Source: an uncultured Bacilli bacterium
Lineage (GTDB): Bacteria > Bacillota_I > Bacilli_A > RF39 > UBA660
NCBI GenBank assembly: GCA_934167935.1
Contig: CAKPMH010000003.1
Coordinates: 11,477 to 75,476, forward strand
Length of the DNA: 64,000 nucleotides
Direction of reading: 5' to 3'
Shown in pieces: positions 43,457 to 52,933 of this stretch. The position numbers and the translations under genes were made by a program. Position 1 is the first letter of the stretch. Every line of letters begins with the position of its first letter. The notes below the pieces were generated by a model. That model saw only the letters and a program-made list of their open reading frames with translations, searched no databases and was not told the origin of the DNA.

Positions 43457-45757
43457 ATGGAGGAAAAAAAAGATAAAAAATTATTGGATTTATTTATGAA
43501 TTTAGATGAAATAAAAAAATTTATAAATGAAAATGCTGAAAATCGTAAAGATTTTTATTTAAGAAACTATTTTAATAGAATAATAAAAGATGATTATAAT
43601 GATAAAATAAAATCAGTGTTTGTAAAATCAATGTTACAACTACCAGAAGAAGATATTGAAAGATTAATGCAACCATATTATGTAGGATATACTATAGAAA
43701 ATGTTCATAATGAAAGTGTATTTTCTAAAGTAATTTCTACTAAAGATTTAAAATTAATCAAAAATTCTATGAAATATATTTACAATATAAATTTGTATTT
43801 AAAAGATGCAGTAGCAACAGGTGATATAGACATAGTAAAATTCTTTTTAGAAAAAGGAGCAAATATAAATTATTTAACAGATGAAGCTATTCTTGGTGAA
43901 CTAACACCATTAAAAACTGCTATTTTAAATAATGATTATGAAATGGTTAAGTTTTTAATTGATAATGGTGCAGATGTTGATTTAAAGGTAAACGATGAAG
44001 AATTTATTAAAAAATTAAAAAATCATAAAATTAATATTTATGATGTACATGGTTTTATTATTGGTTCAAAAGCAATAGATCTTGATGGAAGCAACAAAAA
44101 TTATATAGAAAAGGCCAAAGAAGATGATGATTCAGTTAAATCACTTAAGTATGTTAGAACATCATCTCCATTAGAATTCGCAACTAAAATAAGCAGCAAA
44201 GAAGAAATAGCACTCCATTGCTTTAACATTAATTTTGAAGGACATTCACTTTGTACTCAAAATGAAATTTTAGTAAACACAGATTACATTTCAATAGAAG
44301 CATTAAATAGAATAAAAATAGTTGATTTAATATTTGACAAGTCAGAGTGTAAAAAAAATGTAAACTATAATGATTTAATAGTTTTTACCTTTGCAACTAG
44401 AGATTTTGAAAAATTTGTGAAATATTCAAAATTTGCTGTTCAAAATAACTATCAATTTGATTTTGATTTATTATTTAAATCATATCTTTATTTTGGATTA
44501 GATGATAATAAAGAAATGATTAATTCATTTTTATCTTTAATTGAAAAATATGATAAAAATAATGAATTATATTTAAAATTTTTTGATATGTATTTAAATA
44601 TAGGAAAAAGACACAAAAGAAATATTTATAACTCAAGTTACTTTAATAAAAAATTATTAGCTAAAATACCAGAAGAAAAAAGAAAAAATATCTGTTTAGT
44701 ACCATATTGTAAAGATGTAGACTCATTAGAATATTATATGTCACTTGGTTTTGATATAAATCAAGTTGATGAAAATAATAAAAATATTTTACATCATTTA
44801 TTAAACAAAGAAATAAGAGTAGATGATTTAGATGATTATGAAATGGATCTATTTAATTATTTATTAAATCATTTAGATTTATCTTTTAAAGATAATGATA
44901 ATAAAACAGCACTTTACTATGCAATGAAAAATTTTAATACAGAAAGAGAAATTTGTTTTGCTAAAAAACAACGTGTAGAAACTAGAAGTAATTTAGAAAA
45001 AGCAGCAGCAAAATTAATCACTAAAATGCCTAAAGAAGATGTTTGTAATGATGATATAAATGCGGTTTTAGAAGAAAGATTAAAAAATAGTGGTAGCTTT
45101 TTTGGTGGTGGTAAAATGGATCTTGAGTGTATATATCAACACCATAAAGAATTATTTGATGCATTAATTAATAAAGGATTTGCTTTAAGTGATAAGGTAC
45201 TTGATAATGTATTCTCAAGTTTATATCCTAAGGAAATTGTAGAAAAAATAGAATTATCAAATAAAATTGATATGAGTAGTACCTTAGATTATTTATATCA
45301 AAAATTAGATCGTAATATAGAAATTCAAAAACTTAATATTGAACAAGAATTTGAAGATTTGATTGACAATATGGAAGAGCAAGATATAACTTTCGACGAA
45401 TATATCAAAAATATTAAAAATTTCTATAATCACATTAATGAATTAAATGATTTTTATGAAAATAATATAAAAAAGAAATTTAATCCAGAAAAATATTTAG
45501 AATATGCTGAAGAAAAATATAATACAACATATACAAATTTAAATAAATATTTATCATTAATTATTACTATTGGTATTGAAAAATTCGGTAATAAAAAATT
45601 ATCAGAGATATTAGATGCAATACCTAATTATACTATAAATAATTATATCGAAGATAGTGAAATTGGAGTTAATTATTTTAGTTATGTAACTCAAATAGAT
45701 ATGAGTGAATTTGATATAAATGAAACTAATAAAAGTGTTAAAGTTAAGAAAAAATAA
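43457..45757 (+). CDS. Ankyrin-repeat protein, 766 aa
   Basis: A large cytosolic protein without signal or membrane segment. Clear ankyrin repeats at about 118-185 (LKDAVATGDIDIVKFFLEKG, LKTAILNNDYEMVKFLIDNG) and more degenerate ones around 420-510 (LEYYMSLGFDINQVDENNKN, SFKDNDNKTALYYAMKN). The C-terminal 200 residues are helical and charged. The ribosome site GGAGGAATG is strong. Such proteins bind other proteins; no enzyme domain is visible. It is a single gene between terminator 43352 and the promoter at 45770. Confidence 0.8.
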   Translation: MEEKKDKKLLDLFMNLDEIKKFINENAENRKDFYLRNYFNRIIKDDYNDKIKSVFVKSMLQLPEEDIERLMQPYYVGYTIENVHNESVFSKVISTKDLKLIKNSMKYIYNINLYLKDAVATGDIDIVKFFLEKGANINYLTDEAILGELTPLKTAILNNDYEMVKFLIDNGADVDLKVNDEEFIKKLKNHKINIYDVHGFIIGSKAIDLDGSNKNYIEKAKEDDDSVKSLKYVRTSSPLEFATKISSKEEIALHCFNINFEGHSLCTQNEILVNTDYISIEALNRIKIVDLIFDKSECKKNVNYNDLIVFTFATRDFEKFVKYSKFAVQNNYQFDFDLLFKSYLYFGLDDNKEMINSFLSLIEKYDKNNELYLKFFDMYLNIGKRHKRNIYNSSYFNKKLLAKIPEEKRKNICLVPYCKDVDSLEYYMSLGFDINQVDENNKNILHHLLNKEIRVDDLDDYEMDLFNYLLNHLDLSFKDNDNKTALYYAMKNFNTEREICFAKKQRVETRSNLEKAAAKLITKMPKEDVCNDDINAVLEERLKNSGSFFGGGKMDLECIYQHHKELFDALINKGFALSDKVLDNVFSSLYPKEIVEKIELSNKIDMSSTLDYLYQKLDRNIEIQKLNIEQEFEDLIDNMEEQDITFDEYIKNIKNFYNHINELNDFYENNIKKKFNPEKYLEYAEEKYNTTYTNLNKYLSLIITIGIEKFGNKKLSEILDAIPNYTINNYIEDSEIGVNYFSYVTQIDMSEFDINETNKSVKVKKK

Positions 45758-45769
45758 TAATATTACAAT

Positions 45770-45797
45770 TTGACAATTTAATAAAATATGTTATAAT
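45770..45797 (+). promoter_or_regulatory. Promoter of the 45822 gene
   Basis: TTGACA (45770-45775), a 16-base spacer and TATAAT (45792-45797), followed by the ribosome site AAGGGGGA. Confidence 0.8.
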
Positions 45798-45821
45798 AAA
45801 CACATTTCAAGGGGGATTTTT

Positions 45822-46637
45822 ATGGGAAAAGAATTTATAGAATATCAAACTAAAAATGGTACTATTCCTTATAGTACATCTAGTCTTTGTTTTTATCTTA
45901 CAGAGTATGCAAAAAAATATATATCTTGTGAAAGAGAAACAATTTCTAAAATTGATAAAAATGTTAGAGATGCTGTATTAGTAGATTCAATTAACTATTT
46001 AGCTATGCAAGGTGGAGTAGATTTTGCACTTTATACAACTGATTTGTATAAAAAAGAAAAACAGGTATTAGAAGTTGATGCACAAGGCGTTTTAACTGCC
46101 GTACCTAATCATTATGCTTATTATATTAATAATGGTATTGTAGAATCTGTATTAAGAAATAAATTTATGAATGAATGTACAGAACCATTTGATGAAAAAG
46201 ATGGTGCAACAGTCTTATTAGATTTTATTAACTTTATTTCTAAAAATAATGGTTATGATAAAAGATTTACTATGACTGACTTATATAATAAGTTTAAGAA
46301 ACAAGAACATAATAAAAAATTAAAGGAATTAAAATTATTTTTAGAACAAACTAGCTTTTATTATCAAAGATTACAAAATGGTGAAAATATTGATTCAATA
46401 TTTAACCAATTAGCTTTAAATTTTAATTTAAAATCTATTTCAAAAGATGGTAAATATTTTTTCAATGATAAAATGAAAGAAATAACTGGACAAAGTGAGA
46501 TGACTTCTTGGCTTAAAAATGATGTTGAAAGTGATATATATGCAATGGCATATGCTTATGATAAACTAGCACTAAATAAAGAAAAACCAACAACAGAAAT
46601 AATAATAGAAAAAATAAAAGAAATGAAAAAAATTTAA
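45822..46637 (+). CDS. Unknown protein, 271 aa
   Basis: Not recognised. It is a soluble, mostly helical protein with no signal peptide or membrane helix. Notable segments are an N-terminal YQTKNGTIPYSTSSLCFYLTE, a middle YAYYINNGIVESVLRNKF, and a C-terminal helix rich in Lys/Glu. A near-consensus promoter, strong ribosome site and good terminator mark it as a real, well-expressed single gene. Three Cys are scattered, so a zinc site is unlikely. Confidence 0.72.
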   Translation: MGKEFIEYQTKNGTIPYSTSSLCFYLTEYAKKYISCERETISKIDKNVRDAVLVDSINYLAMQGGVDFALYTTDLYKKEKQVLEVDAQGVLTAVPNHYAYYINNGIVESVLRNKFMNECTEPFDEKDGATVLLDFINFISKNNGYDKRFTMTDLYNKFKKQEHNKKLKELKLFLEQTSFYYQRLQNGENIDSIFNQLALNFNLKSISKDGKYFFNDKMKEITGQSEMTSWLKNDVESDIYAMAYAYDKLALNKEKPTTEIIIEKIKEMKKI

Positions 46638-46650
46638 TATTAATAAATTT

Positions 46651-46682
46651 AACTTCTAATTATTTATATTAGAAGTTTTTTA
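46651..46682 (+). terminator. Terminator of the 45822 gene
   Basis: AACTTCTAAT (46651-46660) pairs with ATTAGAAGTT (46668-46677), 10 bp, followed by Ts. Confidence 0.85.
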
Positions 46683-46850
46683 TATTCCAAAATTTAAGAG
46701 ACATGGAGAATTTATACTTTTTTTTACTAAAATTTATGTCAAATAATCTAAATTTTAAATGTATAATTTTACAAATTAACTTTACATTCTAATTAGGTAA
46801 TATTTATTTTTTGATGTATAATTTAATTATAATAATTATGGAGGTTTTAT

Positions 46851-48278
46851 ATGAGAATAGGAATAGATATAGATAATGTAATATCAAATTTTAATGAAAC
46901 ATTATTAAATGAATATTTAAAACATGATAAAGAACTAAGAAATTCAGGAATTATAAATTTAAATGCTGATTATATAAGAAGAGGTATGTTTGATTGGACT
47001 TTGGATGAAGAAAGCAGTTTTTATAAAAATAATATAGAAAGAATAGCAAAAAAACTAAAGGTTATTAAAGGTGCTAAAGAATATATAGATAAACTTCATC
47101 AAGATGGTAACCTTATTTATATTATTTCAGGAAGAGATAACGGTCAATATAAAGAACCATATAAAATGACAAAAAATTGGCTTGATGAAAATAATATTTA
47201 TTATGATAATATAATTTTAACGGATGCAAATGATAGTCATGCAAAATCCGTCAAATGTATAGAAAATAATATTGATATTATGATTGATGATTCCATTCGT
47301 ATATGTAATGATTTGATTTCAAGTGGAATAACAACAATTTTAATGGATACACAATATAACAAACATTCCAATATACAAAGAGTAAGTAATTTAAAAGAAT
47401 TTTATAATTATGTAAAAGATTATAAAAAAGAAAAAATAAATGTAATTTTAGATACTGATACATATAATGAATGTGATGATCAATTTGCACTTGCATACTT
47501 GTTAAAAAATCAATCATTGTTTAATATTGAAGCTATTACATCTGCACCATATTCACATCCTAAAATAGGTGTAAAGGTAAATGAAGTACAGGATTTAAAT
47601 TATAGTGAAATTTTAAAAATATGTAATTGGTTGAATTTTGAGGTAAATAATAAAGTTTTTAAAGGATCAACAGATTATATTGTTAACGGATATGATGAAA
47701 AAAATGATGCGGTAAATAAAATTATAGAAGTTGCTTTAAAAAATGATAAAACTTATATCTTAGGAATTGGTGCAATTACTAATATTGCTTTAGCAATAAA
47801 AAAAGAACCTAAAATAATAAATAGAATAGAAATTATTTGGTTTGGTGGTGATGAACTAGGGTATAAAGGTAAGCCTGAATATAATTTTAGGCAAGATGTT
47901 TTAGCTGTCAAAATAGTATTAAATTCTAAAGTAAAAATAACTATAATACCACGTAATAATGTAGCATCCGACTTAAGAATAGATATAGAAGAATTAAAAG
48001 AGAATCTAGGAAATAAATCAGAATTATGCAATTATTTAATTGAAAGATTTTATAACGATGGATACCATGGTATACAAAAATCAAGAGTAATATGGGATAT
48101 TTCAGTAATTGCTTATATGGTAAATCGAAACTGGTTTAAAACAAAAGAAGTAAGTTGTCCAAATGTTAAAGATGATGCTTCATACGAATTAACACATAAC
48201 AAACACAAAATTACTTTTGTTACTAAATTAGATAGGGATAAAATATATAGTGATTTATTTAAAAAATTAGGAAATTAA
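46851..48278 (+). CDS. Fusion of HAD 5'(3')-deoxyribonucleotidase-like and nucleoside hydrolase domains
   Basis: 475 residues, two enzymes in one chain. Residues 1-~190 are a HAD phosphatase of the NT5C type: GIDIDNVI (nucleophile Asp 6 and acid/base Asp 8), IYIISGRDN, IDIMIDDSIRIC. Residues ~195-475 are an inosine/uridine-preferring nucleoside hydrolase: VILDTDTYNECDDQFALAYL with the calcium-binding aspartates, ILGIGAITNIALAI, IEIIWFGGDELGYKG and EYNFRQDVLA. Together they could take a (deoxy)nucleoside monophosphate to the nucleoside and then to base plus sugar. Both active sites look intact. AGGAGG-like GGAGG precedes the start. It leads a group with a histidine phosphatase and an HD hydrolase. 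Confidence 0.88.
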   Translation: MRIGIDIDNVISNFNETLLNEYLKHDKELRNSGIINLNADYIRRGMFDWTLDEESSFYKNNIERIAKKLKVIKGAKEYIDKLHQDGNLIYIISGRDNGQYKEPYKMTKNWLDENNIYYDNIILTDANDSHAKSVKCIENNIDIMIDDSIRICNDLISSGITTILMDTQYNKHSNIQRVSNLKEFYNYVKDYKKEKINVILDTDTYNECDDQFALAYLLKNQSLFNIEAITSAPYSHPKIGVKVNEVQDLNYSEILKICNWLNFEVNNKVFKGSTDYIVNGYDEKNDAVNKIIEVALKNDKTYILGIGAITNIALAIKKEPKIINRIEIIWFGGDELGYKGKPEYNFRQDVLAVKIVLNSKVKITIIPRNNVASDLRIDIEELKENLGNKSELCNYLIERFYNDGYHGIQKSRVIWDISVIAYMVNRNWFKTKEVSCPNVKDDASYELTHNKHKITFVTKLDRDKIYSDLFKKLGN

Positions 48279-48296
48279 TAGAAGGGTAAAAGTATA

Positions 48297-48821
48297 ATGA
48301 AAGTATATATAATTAGACATGGAGAAGTACCTCATAATGCATTAAAACAATATAATAATGAAGATGAAGATTTAACAGAAAAGGGAATTAAACAAGCTGA
48401 AGAATTAAAATTAAAAATAAAAAATATTAATTATGATGTAGTAATATGTTCTCCACTTATAAGAGCAAAACATACAGCTGAAATTATAAATATAGAAAAA
48501 AAAGAAATTATTATTGATAATAGATTAGAAGAGAGAAATCCTGGTAATTTATCAGGACAATCATTAGAAGTAACAAATAGAGAAGAATATTGGAATTATA
48601 ATACCACTATAAAATATGGTACATCAGAAAATATAAAATTGTTTTTTGATAGAGTTTATAATTTTTTAGATGAATTAAAACAAAAAGATTACAAAAATGT
48701 TTTAGTAGTTGCACATAGTGGTGTATCAAAAGTATTTAATGGGTATTTTATAGGAATGCAAGATGGGAAATTTTTAAATAGAGGACTTAAAAATTGTGAA
48801 ATGAAGGAATATGAATTATGA
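48297..48821 (+). CDS. Histidine phosphatase family protein
   Basis: 174 residues of the phosphoglycerate-mutase-like superfamily: VYIIRHGEVPHN with the phospho-accepting His, SPLIRAKHTAEI, EERNPGNLSG and the second catalytic His in VVAHSGVSKVF. All four core residues are present. The substrate is unknown; a small phosphate ester such as a nucleotide or sugar phosphate is likely from its neighbours. It overlaps the following HD gene by ATGA (48818-48821). Confidence 0.9.
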   Translation: MKVYIIRHGEVPHNALKQYNNEDEDLTEKGIKQAEELKLKIKNINYDVVICSPLIRAKHTAEIINIEKKEIIIDNRLEERNPGNLSGQSLEVTNREEYWNYNTTIKYGTSENIKLFFDRVYNFLDELKQKDYKNVLVVAHSGVSKVFNGYFIGMQDGKFLNRGLKNCEMKEYEL

Positions 48822-49426
48822 AATTAACTAGTCAAGAAGCAAGAGAATTATTGGAAATCGAAAGAAAAAAAACAGAAAATGATAGTTGGGTTGATCACTG
48901 TATATCAGTTGGCGATAGAGCTGGTGTAATTGCTAAAGCATTAAAAGAAAAGGGAATAAATGTAGATGTAGATAAAACAATTACCCTAGGTTATTTACAT
49001 GATATTGGTAAATATAATGGTTACTCAAAGGGTCATGTTATGAGAGGGTATGAATATTTAAAAAATAAGGGTTATGATTTAGAATATGCTAATATATGCT
49101 TAACTCATTCATACCTAAATAATGATGTTACTTGTACAGCAGGAGGTGGACCAAAAAAAGAAGATAATCTATTTCTAACAGATTTTATAAAAAATCATGA
49201 ATATACAATAGAAGAAAAATTAATTAATCTTTGTGATTTAATGTGTCCTCATGAATATAAAGTATTCACAATTGACAAAAGATTAATTGATTTAATTATT
49301 AGAAAAGGAGCCTATTCTAATACACAATATCATGTTATAGAAACATACAAATTAAAAAAATATTTTGATGATTTATTAGGATATAATCTATATGACTTAT
49401 TTCCAGAAATAAAAGAAAATTTATAA
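48818..49426 (+). CDS. HD-domain phosphohydrolase
   Basis: 202 residues. HD superfamily motifs: a first His in SWVDHCISVGDRAG, LGYLHDIGKYNG as the HDIG core, a later His in GHVMRGYEYL and LTHSYLNND, and Asp in INLCDLMCP. It is a metal-dependent phosphohydrolase acting on a nucleotide or similar. It is translationally coupled to the histidine phosphatase, so the two probably act on related substrates. Confidence 0.88.
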   Translation: MKLTSQEARELLEIERKKTENDSWVDHCISVGDRAGVIAKALKEKGINVDVDKTITLGYLHDIGKYNGYSKGHVMRGYEYLKNKGYDLEYANICLTHSYLNNDVTCTAGGGPKKEDNLFLTDFIKNHEYTIEEKLINLCDLMCPHEYKVFTIDKRLIDLIIRKGAYSNTQYHVIETYKLKKYFDDLLGYNLYDLFPEIKENL

Positions 49427-49536
49427 AATAAATTAATTAAAATAAAAAATAATTAATTTTAATTACTAAAACATCTAAAAAATAATGCAAATCTCAAAAT
49501 ATAGTGTATAATATATACTTAAAAAAGGAGATTATT

Positions 49537-50718
49537 ATGGAAAAGTTAGAAGAAATAAAAAATACATTAACATTTTACGTATTAGCAAATAATTTAAAAA
49601 CTACAATAGATGACGAAATTAATAATTATAGTGTTGCTGATAGTATTTTTGGAAGTATGATTTTAGCAGTAGCAATAAATTCAGAATTTAAAGAAACTAA
49701 TAACGTTGGAAGATTACTTAGAATGATGTTATTAGAAAATTTTAAAAAATTAAATCCAGATTATTCTATTTGTGATAACTTAAAAAAAGGAAAACAATAT
49801 AAAGAAGAAATAGATGAAGTATGTTTATTAGAAACAAAGGAATCTAAACTTATTTTTAAATATAAAATGTTAGATTATTCTTTAACAAAATTAATTAGAG
49901 AAAAAGAAAATACTTTACAATATCAAGATTTATTAAAAGAAGGTATTAAGATTTTGAATCCTAAAGATGAAGAAGAATATTTAAAATATGAAGAAATTTT
50001 TAAATTTTATTATCTTAACTTTAGATTAAAAGATAAAACTAGAAGTGGATGGGATAGTAAACATTGGAATATAAACTCTAAAAGAATAGAAAGTGTATCT
50101 GAACATATTATAGGTACAATTTCACTAGCAATAGTAATGGATTCAGAATTTGGCTATAGTGAAGAAAAAAATCCTGATAGAAATATAAAAATAGATGAAG
50201 TTATAAAACTTCTTGCTATTCATGAAACTGGAGAAACATTAATTGGAGATATAACACCTTTTGATGGAATAACACCTAAACAAAAAGAAAAAATAGAACA
50301 CGAAGCAATGATTGATGCTTTAGGTTCTTTGCATGATAAACAAGAATTAATAGAATTACTTTTTGATTTTGATAAACATTTATCCAATGAATCAAAATTT
50401 GCTTATTTCTGTGATAAAATGGATGCTGATTTACAATCTAAAATTTATCAAGATAGTGGATTACATCATTCATTAGATGATCAAAAAAATAATCGTGTAT
50501 TTAATAGTCCTAAAGCTTTGCAAGTGTTAGAAAATGGTGCTTTAACAGCTTTTGATATATGGTATGAATATGATAAAAATATATATGACAATTATTCTTT
50601 TTTAGAATTTGCTAATATGTTAAAAGTAGCAAAAGATAATGATTTGTTAACACTAAATAATGATATTACAAAAAATAATTCAGGTGCTAATTCTTTAATG
50701 TTGGAATTAAAAAAATAA
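49537..50718 (+). CDS. HD hydrolase, YfbR/HDDC2-like, with N-terminal extension
   Basis: 393 residues. ATG 49537 follows AAAGGAG and is preferred over the upstream in-frame ATG 49504. Residues ~170-393 match the HD family that includes the 5'-deoxynucleotidase YfbR and HDDC2: RSGWDSKHWN, RIESVSEHIIGTISLAI, LLAIHETGETLIGDITPFDG, KIEHEAMIDAL and FAYFCDKMDADLQSKIY. The N-terminal 165 residues are an extra helical domain I cannot name. A dNMP phosphatase role fits the nucleotidase/nucleoside hydrolase gene upstream. Confidence 0.8.
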   Translation: MEKLEEIKNTLTFYVLANNLKTTIDDEINNYSVADSIFGSMILAVAINSEFKETNNVGRLLRMMLLENFKKLNPDYSICDNLKKGKQYKEEIDEVCLLETKESKLIFKYKMLDYSLTKLIREKENTLQYQDLLKEGIKILNPKDEEEYLKYEEIFKFYYLNFRLKDKTRSGWDSKHWNINSKRIESVSEHIIGTISLAIVMDSEFGYSEEKNPDRNIKIDEVIKLLAIHETGETLIGDITPFDGITPKQKEKIEHEAMIDALGSLHDKQELIELLFDFDKHLSNESKFAYFCDKMDADLQSKIYQDSGLHHSLDDQKNNRVFNSPKALQVLENGALTAFDIWYEYDKNIYDNYSFLEFANMLKVAKDNDLLTLNNDITKNNSGANSLMLELKK

Positions 50719-50741
50719 AAAGATGATTTTAATCATCTTTT
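50717..50741 (+). terminator. Terminator after the YfbR-like gene
   Basis: AGATGATT (50721-50728) pairs with AATCATCT (50731-50738), extended by A-T pairs, with a T tail. Confidence 0.8.
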
Positions 50742-51037
50742 AAAAATTTATATTTAATAAAAGCTATATTATAATTATAAAAGAAAAAAACATGAAAATT
50801 TATATTAAGTAAAAATAGAATTTACAAAAATATTAATATTATTAATTGGAATATTTTTTCTTCTAACAAGTTTATAACTAATTTAATAATCTGCCCAAGC
50901 TCAAACATAATTTTTTGTTCTTTCTTGTAAAAAAGAATAAAAATATTCTATCATAAATTAATGAGCTTTCTTTCATCAATTTACATCTTAAAGTATACAT
51001 GATATAATTTTTTTGATATTTAATATAAAATAATGTA
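50742..51037. other. Gap of about 300 bases without a supported gene
   Basis: A minus-strand frame of 63 codons exists here but lacks a ribosome site and reads like low-complexity AT-rich DNA. Short protein-like pieces in two minus frames near 50880-50970 could be a decayed gene, but I cannot identify one. Confidence 0.4.
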
Positions 51038-51055
51038 AAATAGGAGTGAGATAAG

Positions 51056-51511
51056 ATGGTAATTAACAATAGTAGTATTTATCTTAATGATAATCAAAAA
51101 AATTTTTTAAAAAGATTTTTTAAGATAAATAATGATTTTATTGAAACAAGAGATATGTTAGATCCTGATAATATTTCTAAGTTTGCAGAAATGTATTTAG
51201 AATACTTAAAACAAAATAATTTAATAAATGATGAAGTTTTATATTATTTTTACGTTGAACTAAAACTAAGTCAATTAAAAGAAAAATCTAAAAAAAATAA
51301 ATTTACAAAAATTATAGAACCAGCTTCTTCTATTTCTACAAGATGTAAAAATAATGTAATAAATAAATGGCGTCATGAGTTAAAAGTAGTGAAAGTTGTA
51401 TCAAAAACTGATACAATTTCACTTAATAATTCTATAAAAAAAGCAATTAAACAAAATAAATTAGAACGTACAGCAAGTTTTGAAGTAGCTAGAAAAAAAG
51501 TTGTAAGGTAA
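51056..51511 (+). CDS. Unknown basic protein, 151 aa
   Basis: Not recognised. It is a soluble, strongly basic helical protein with a C-terminal Lys/Arg-rich end (KAIKQNKLERTASFEVARKK), which would fit nucleic-acid binding but shows no named motif. AGGAGTGAG is well placed before the start, which supports it being a real gene. It lies between the HD hydrolase and an MFS transporter. Confidence 0.6.
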   Translation: MVINNSSIYLNDNQKNFLKRFFKINNDFIETRDMLDPDNISKFAEMYLEYLKQNNLINDEVLYYFYVELKLSQLKEKSKKNKFTKIIEPASSISTRCKNNVINKWRHELKVVKVVSKTDTISLNNSIKKAIKQNKLERTASFEVARKKVVR

Positions 51512-51599
51512 TTTAATTATTTTATATTAATTTATAGTATTTTTATTAAATTTGATGTATAATTGTAGCATTAAGTATAATAAAAACAGGAGTAAAAGT

Positions 51600-52766
51600 A
51601 TGAAAAAAATTGTATTCACACATTCTATTAATAGTATCGTAAGTAAATTTACATCACTATTTTTAGCTATATATTTTTTAAAAATAACAGGTGGTAATTT
51701 TATTAGTGTAGTTCTATATTATACATTAAAATATTCATTAAATTGGATTTTTTCTTTTTTATCTTTAAAATTATTAAACAAAAATAATGTATTAAATGTA
51801 TACCGTATAGGTTTACTTTCAAATGGATTATGTTTATTAGTTTTATTATTTTTAGGTAGTAATGTTAAAAATTATATATATCTTTTTGCCGTTTTAGATT
51901 GTGCTACAAGTTTGTTATATTGGTCAGCATATAAAATGATTTTATATAATTTTAAAAATGATAGTCAATTTAAAAAAATATTTTCTTATAATAGTATTGT
52001 AACAAGTATAATATCAATTATCTCAACAATTGGAATGGGTTATGTAATAGTAAATACATCATATGCTATTTTATTAACTATAATCATTTTATTAGTATTT
52101 ATTGCCGTTATTTCTACTTTCTATTTGGATGAGTATACATTTGATATTAATCCTATAAAATTATCAAACATTAAATATGCCCTTAAAGATGAACAAGCGA
52201 AAGAAATATATAAAATTGTTTTCTTTGAAGGTATGGGATTTAGAGGTGGATTAGATACGACTATTACTTTTATAATTTTTTTAACATTAGGTTCAGAGTC
52301 AAGTTTAGGAAATTTAAATGCTGTTTTTGCTCTTTTAGGTTTAATTACTTCTTTATTAGTTAAAAAATACTTAAAAGAAAAAGGAAACAAAAATGCTTTT
52401 TTAATTTCAGCATTAGCAATCTTAATTGTAACAATACCAATCATTTTTACAAACTCATTTACAGTATTTATAATTTATAATATTGTATTTAATATTGCGT
52501 ATAAAATTACTCAAATTTTAGTAGATACGGCTGTATTTAATATAAGTTCAAATAAAACTTTAACTAAATATCAATTAGAATATACATTTTTAGGTGAAGC
52601 TATCCATGGATTTGGAAAAGCATTCAGTGAACTAATTTTATTAATACCAGTTGTATATGCATTTAATTTAAATAATTTAAGAATAGTTGCTGCAATTTTA
52701 TCACTTAGTATATTATTACAAATGTTAGTATATAGTAAATATTGTAAGAAAAAATTTATTAATTAA
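51600..52766 (+). CDS. MFS-type transporter
   Basis: 388 residues with about 12 hydrophobic helices in two halves joined by a charged loop near residue 190 (YALKDEQAKEIYKIVFFEG). The opening FTHSINSIVSKFTSLFLAIYFLKITGG is typical of divergent MFS proteins in AT-rich Bacilli. ATG 51600 follows CAGGAGTAA. The substrate is unknown. A second, different MFS protein lies at 55236. Confidence 0.78.
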   Translation: MKKIVFTHSINSIVSKFTSLFLAIYFLKITGGNFISVVLYYTLKYSLNWIFSFLSLKLLNKNNVLNVYRIGLLSNGLCLLVLLFLGSNVKNYIYLFAVLDCATSLLYWSAYKMILYNFKNDSQFKKIFSYNSIVTSIISIISTIGMGYVIVNTSYAILLTIIILLVFIAVISTFYLDEYTFDINPIKLSNIKYALKDEQAKEIYKIVFFEGMGFRGGLDTTITFIIFLTLGSESSLGNLNAVFALLGLITSLLVKKYLKEKGNKNAFLISALAILIVTIPIIFTNSFTVFIIYNIVFNIAYKITQILVDTAVFNISSNKTLTKYQLEYTFLGEAIHGFGKAFSELILLIPVVYAFNLNNLRIVAAILSLSILLQMLVYSKYCKKKFIN

Positions 52767-52773
52767 TTTTATA

Positions 52774-52808
52774 AAGCCAGCATAAACTAATGTTGGTATT
52801 TTTTTATT
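52774..52808 (+). terminator. Terminator of the first MFS gene
   Basis: GCCAGCAT (52776-52783) pairs with ATGTTGGT (52790-52797), using two G-T pairs, followed by a T7 run. Confidence 0.7.
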
Positions 52809-52933
52809 ATAGTCTTTATTAATTATTTTAAACGAGTTGTTATGTAATTATAAAATATTTGATATGTTAATAAGATTGATTAACAAAAAATTTTATGATA
52901 TTATAAAATACATAATTTTGATGAGGTGATTGG

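Noticed and set aside
50878..51069. Minus-strand gene of 63 codons upstream of the 51056 gene
   Set aside because: No ribosome site, start inside the neighbouring gene, and low-complexity sequence.
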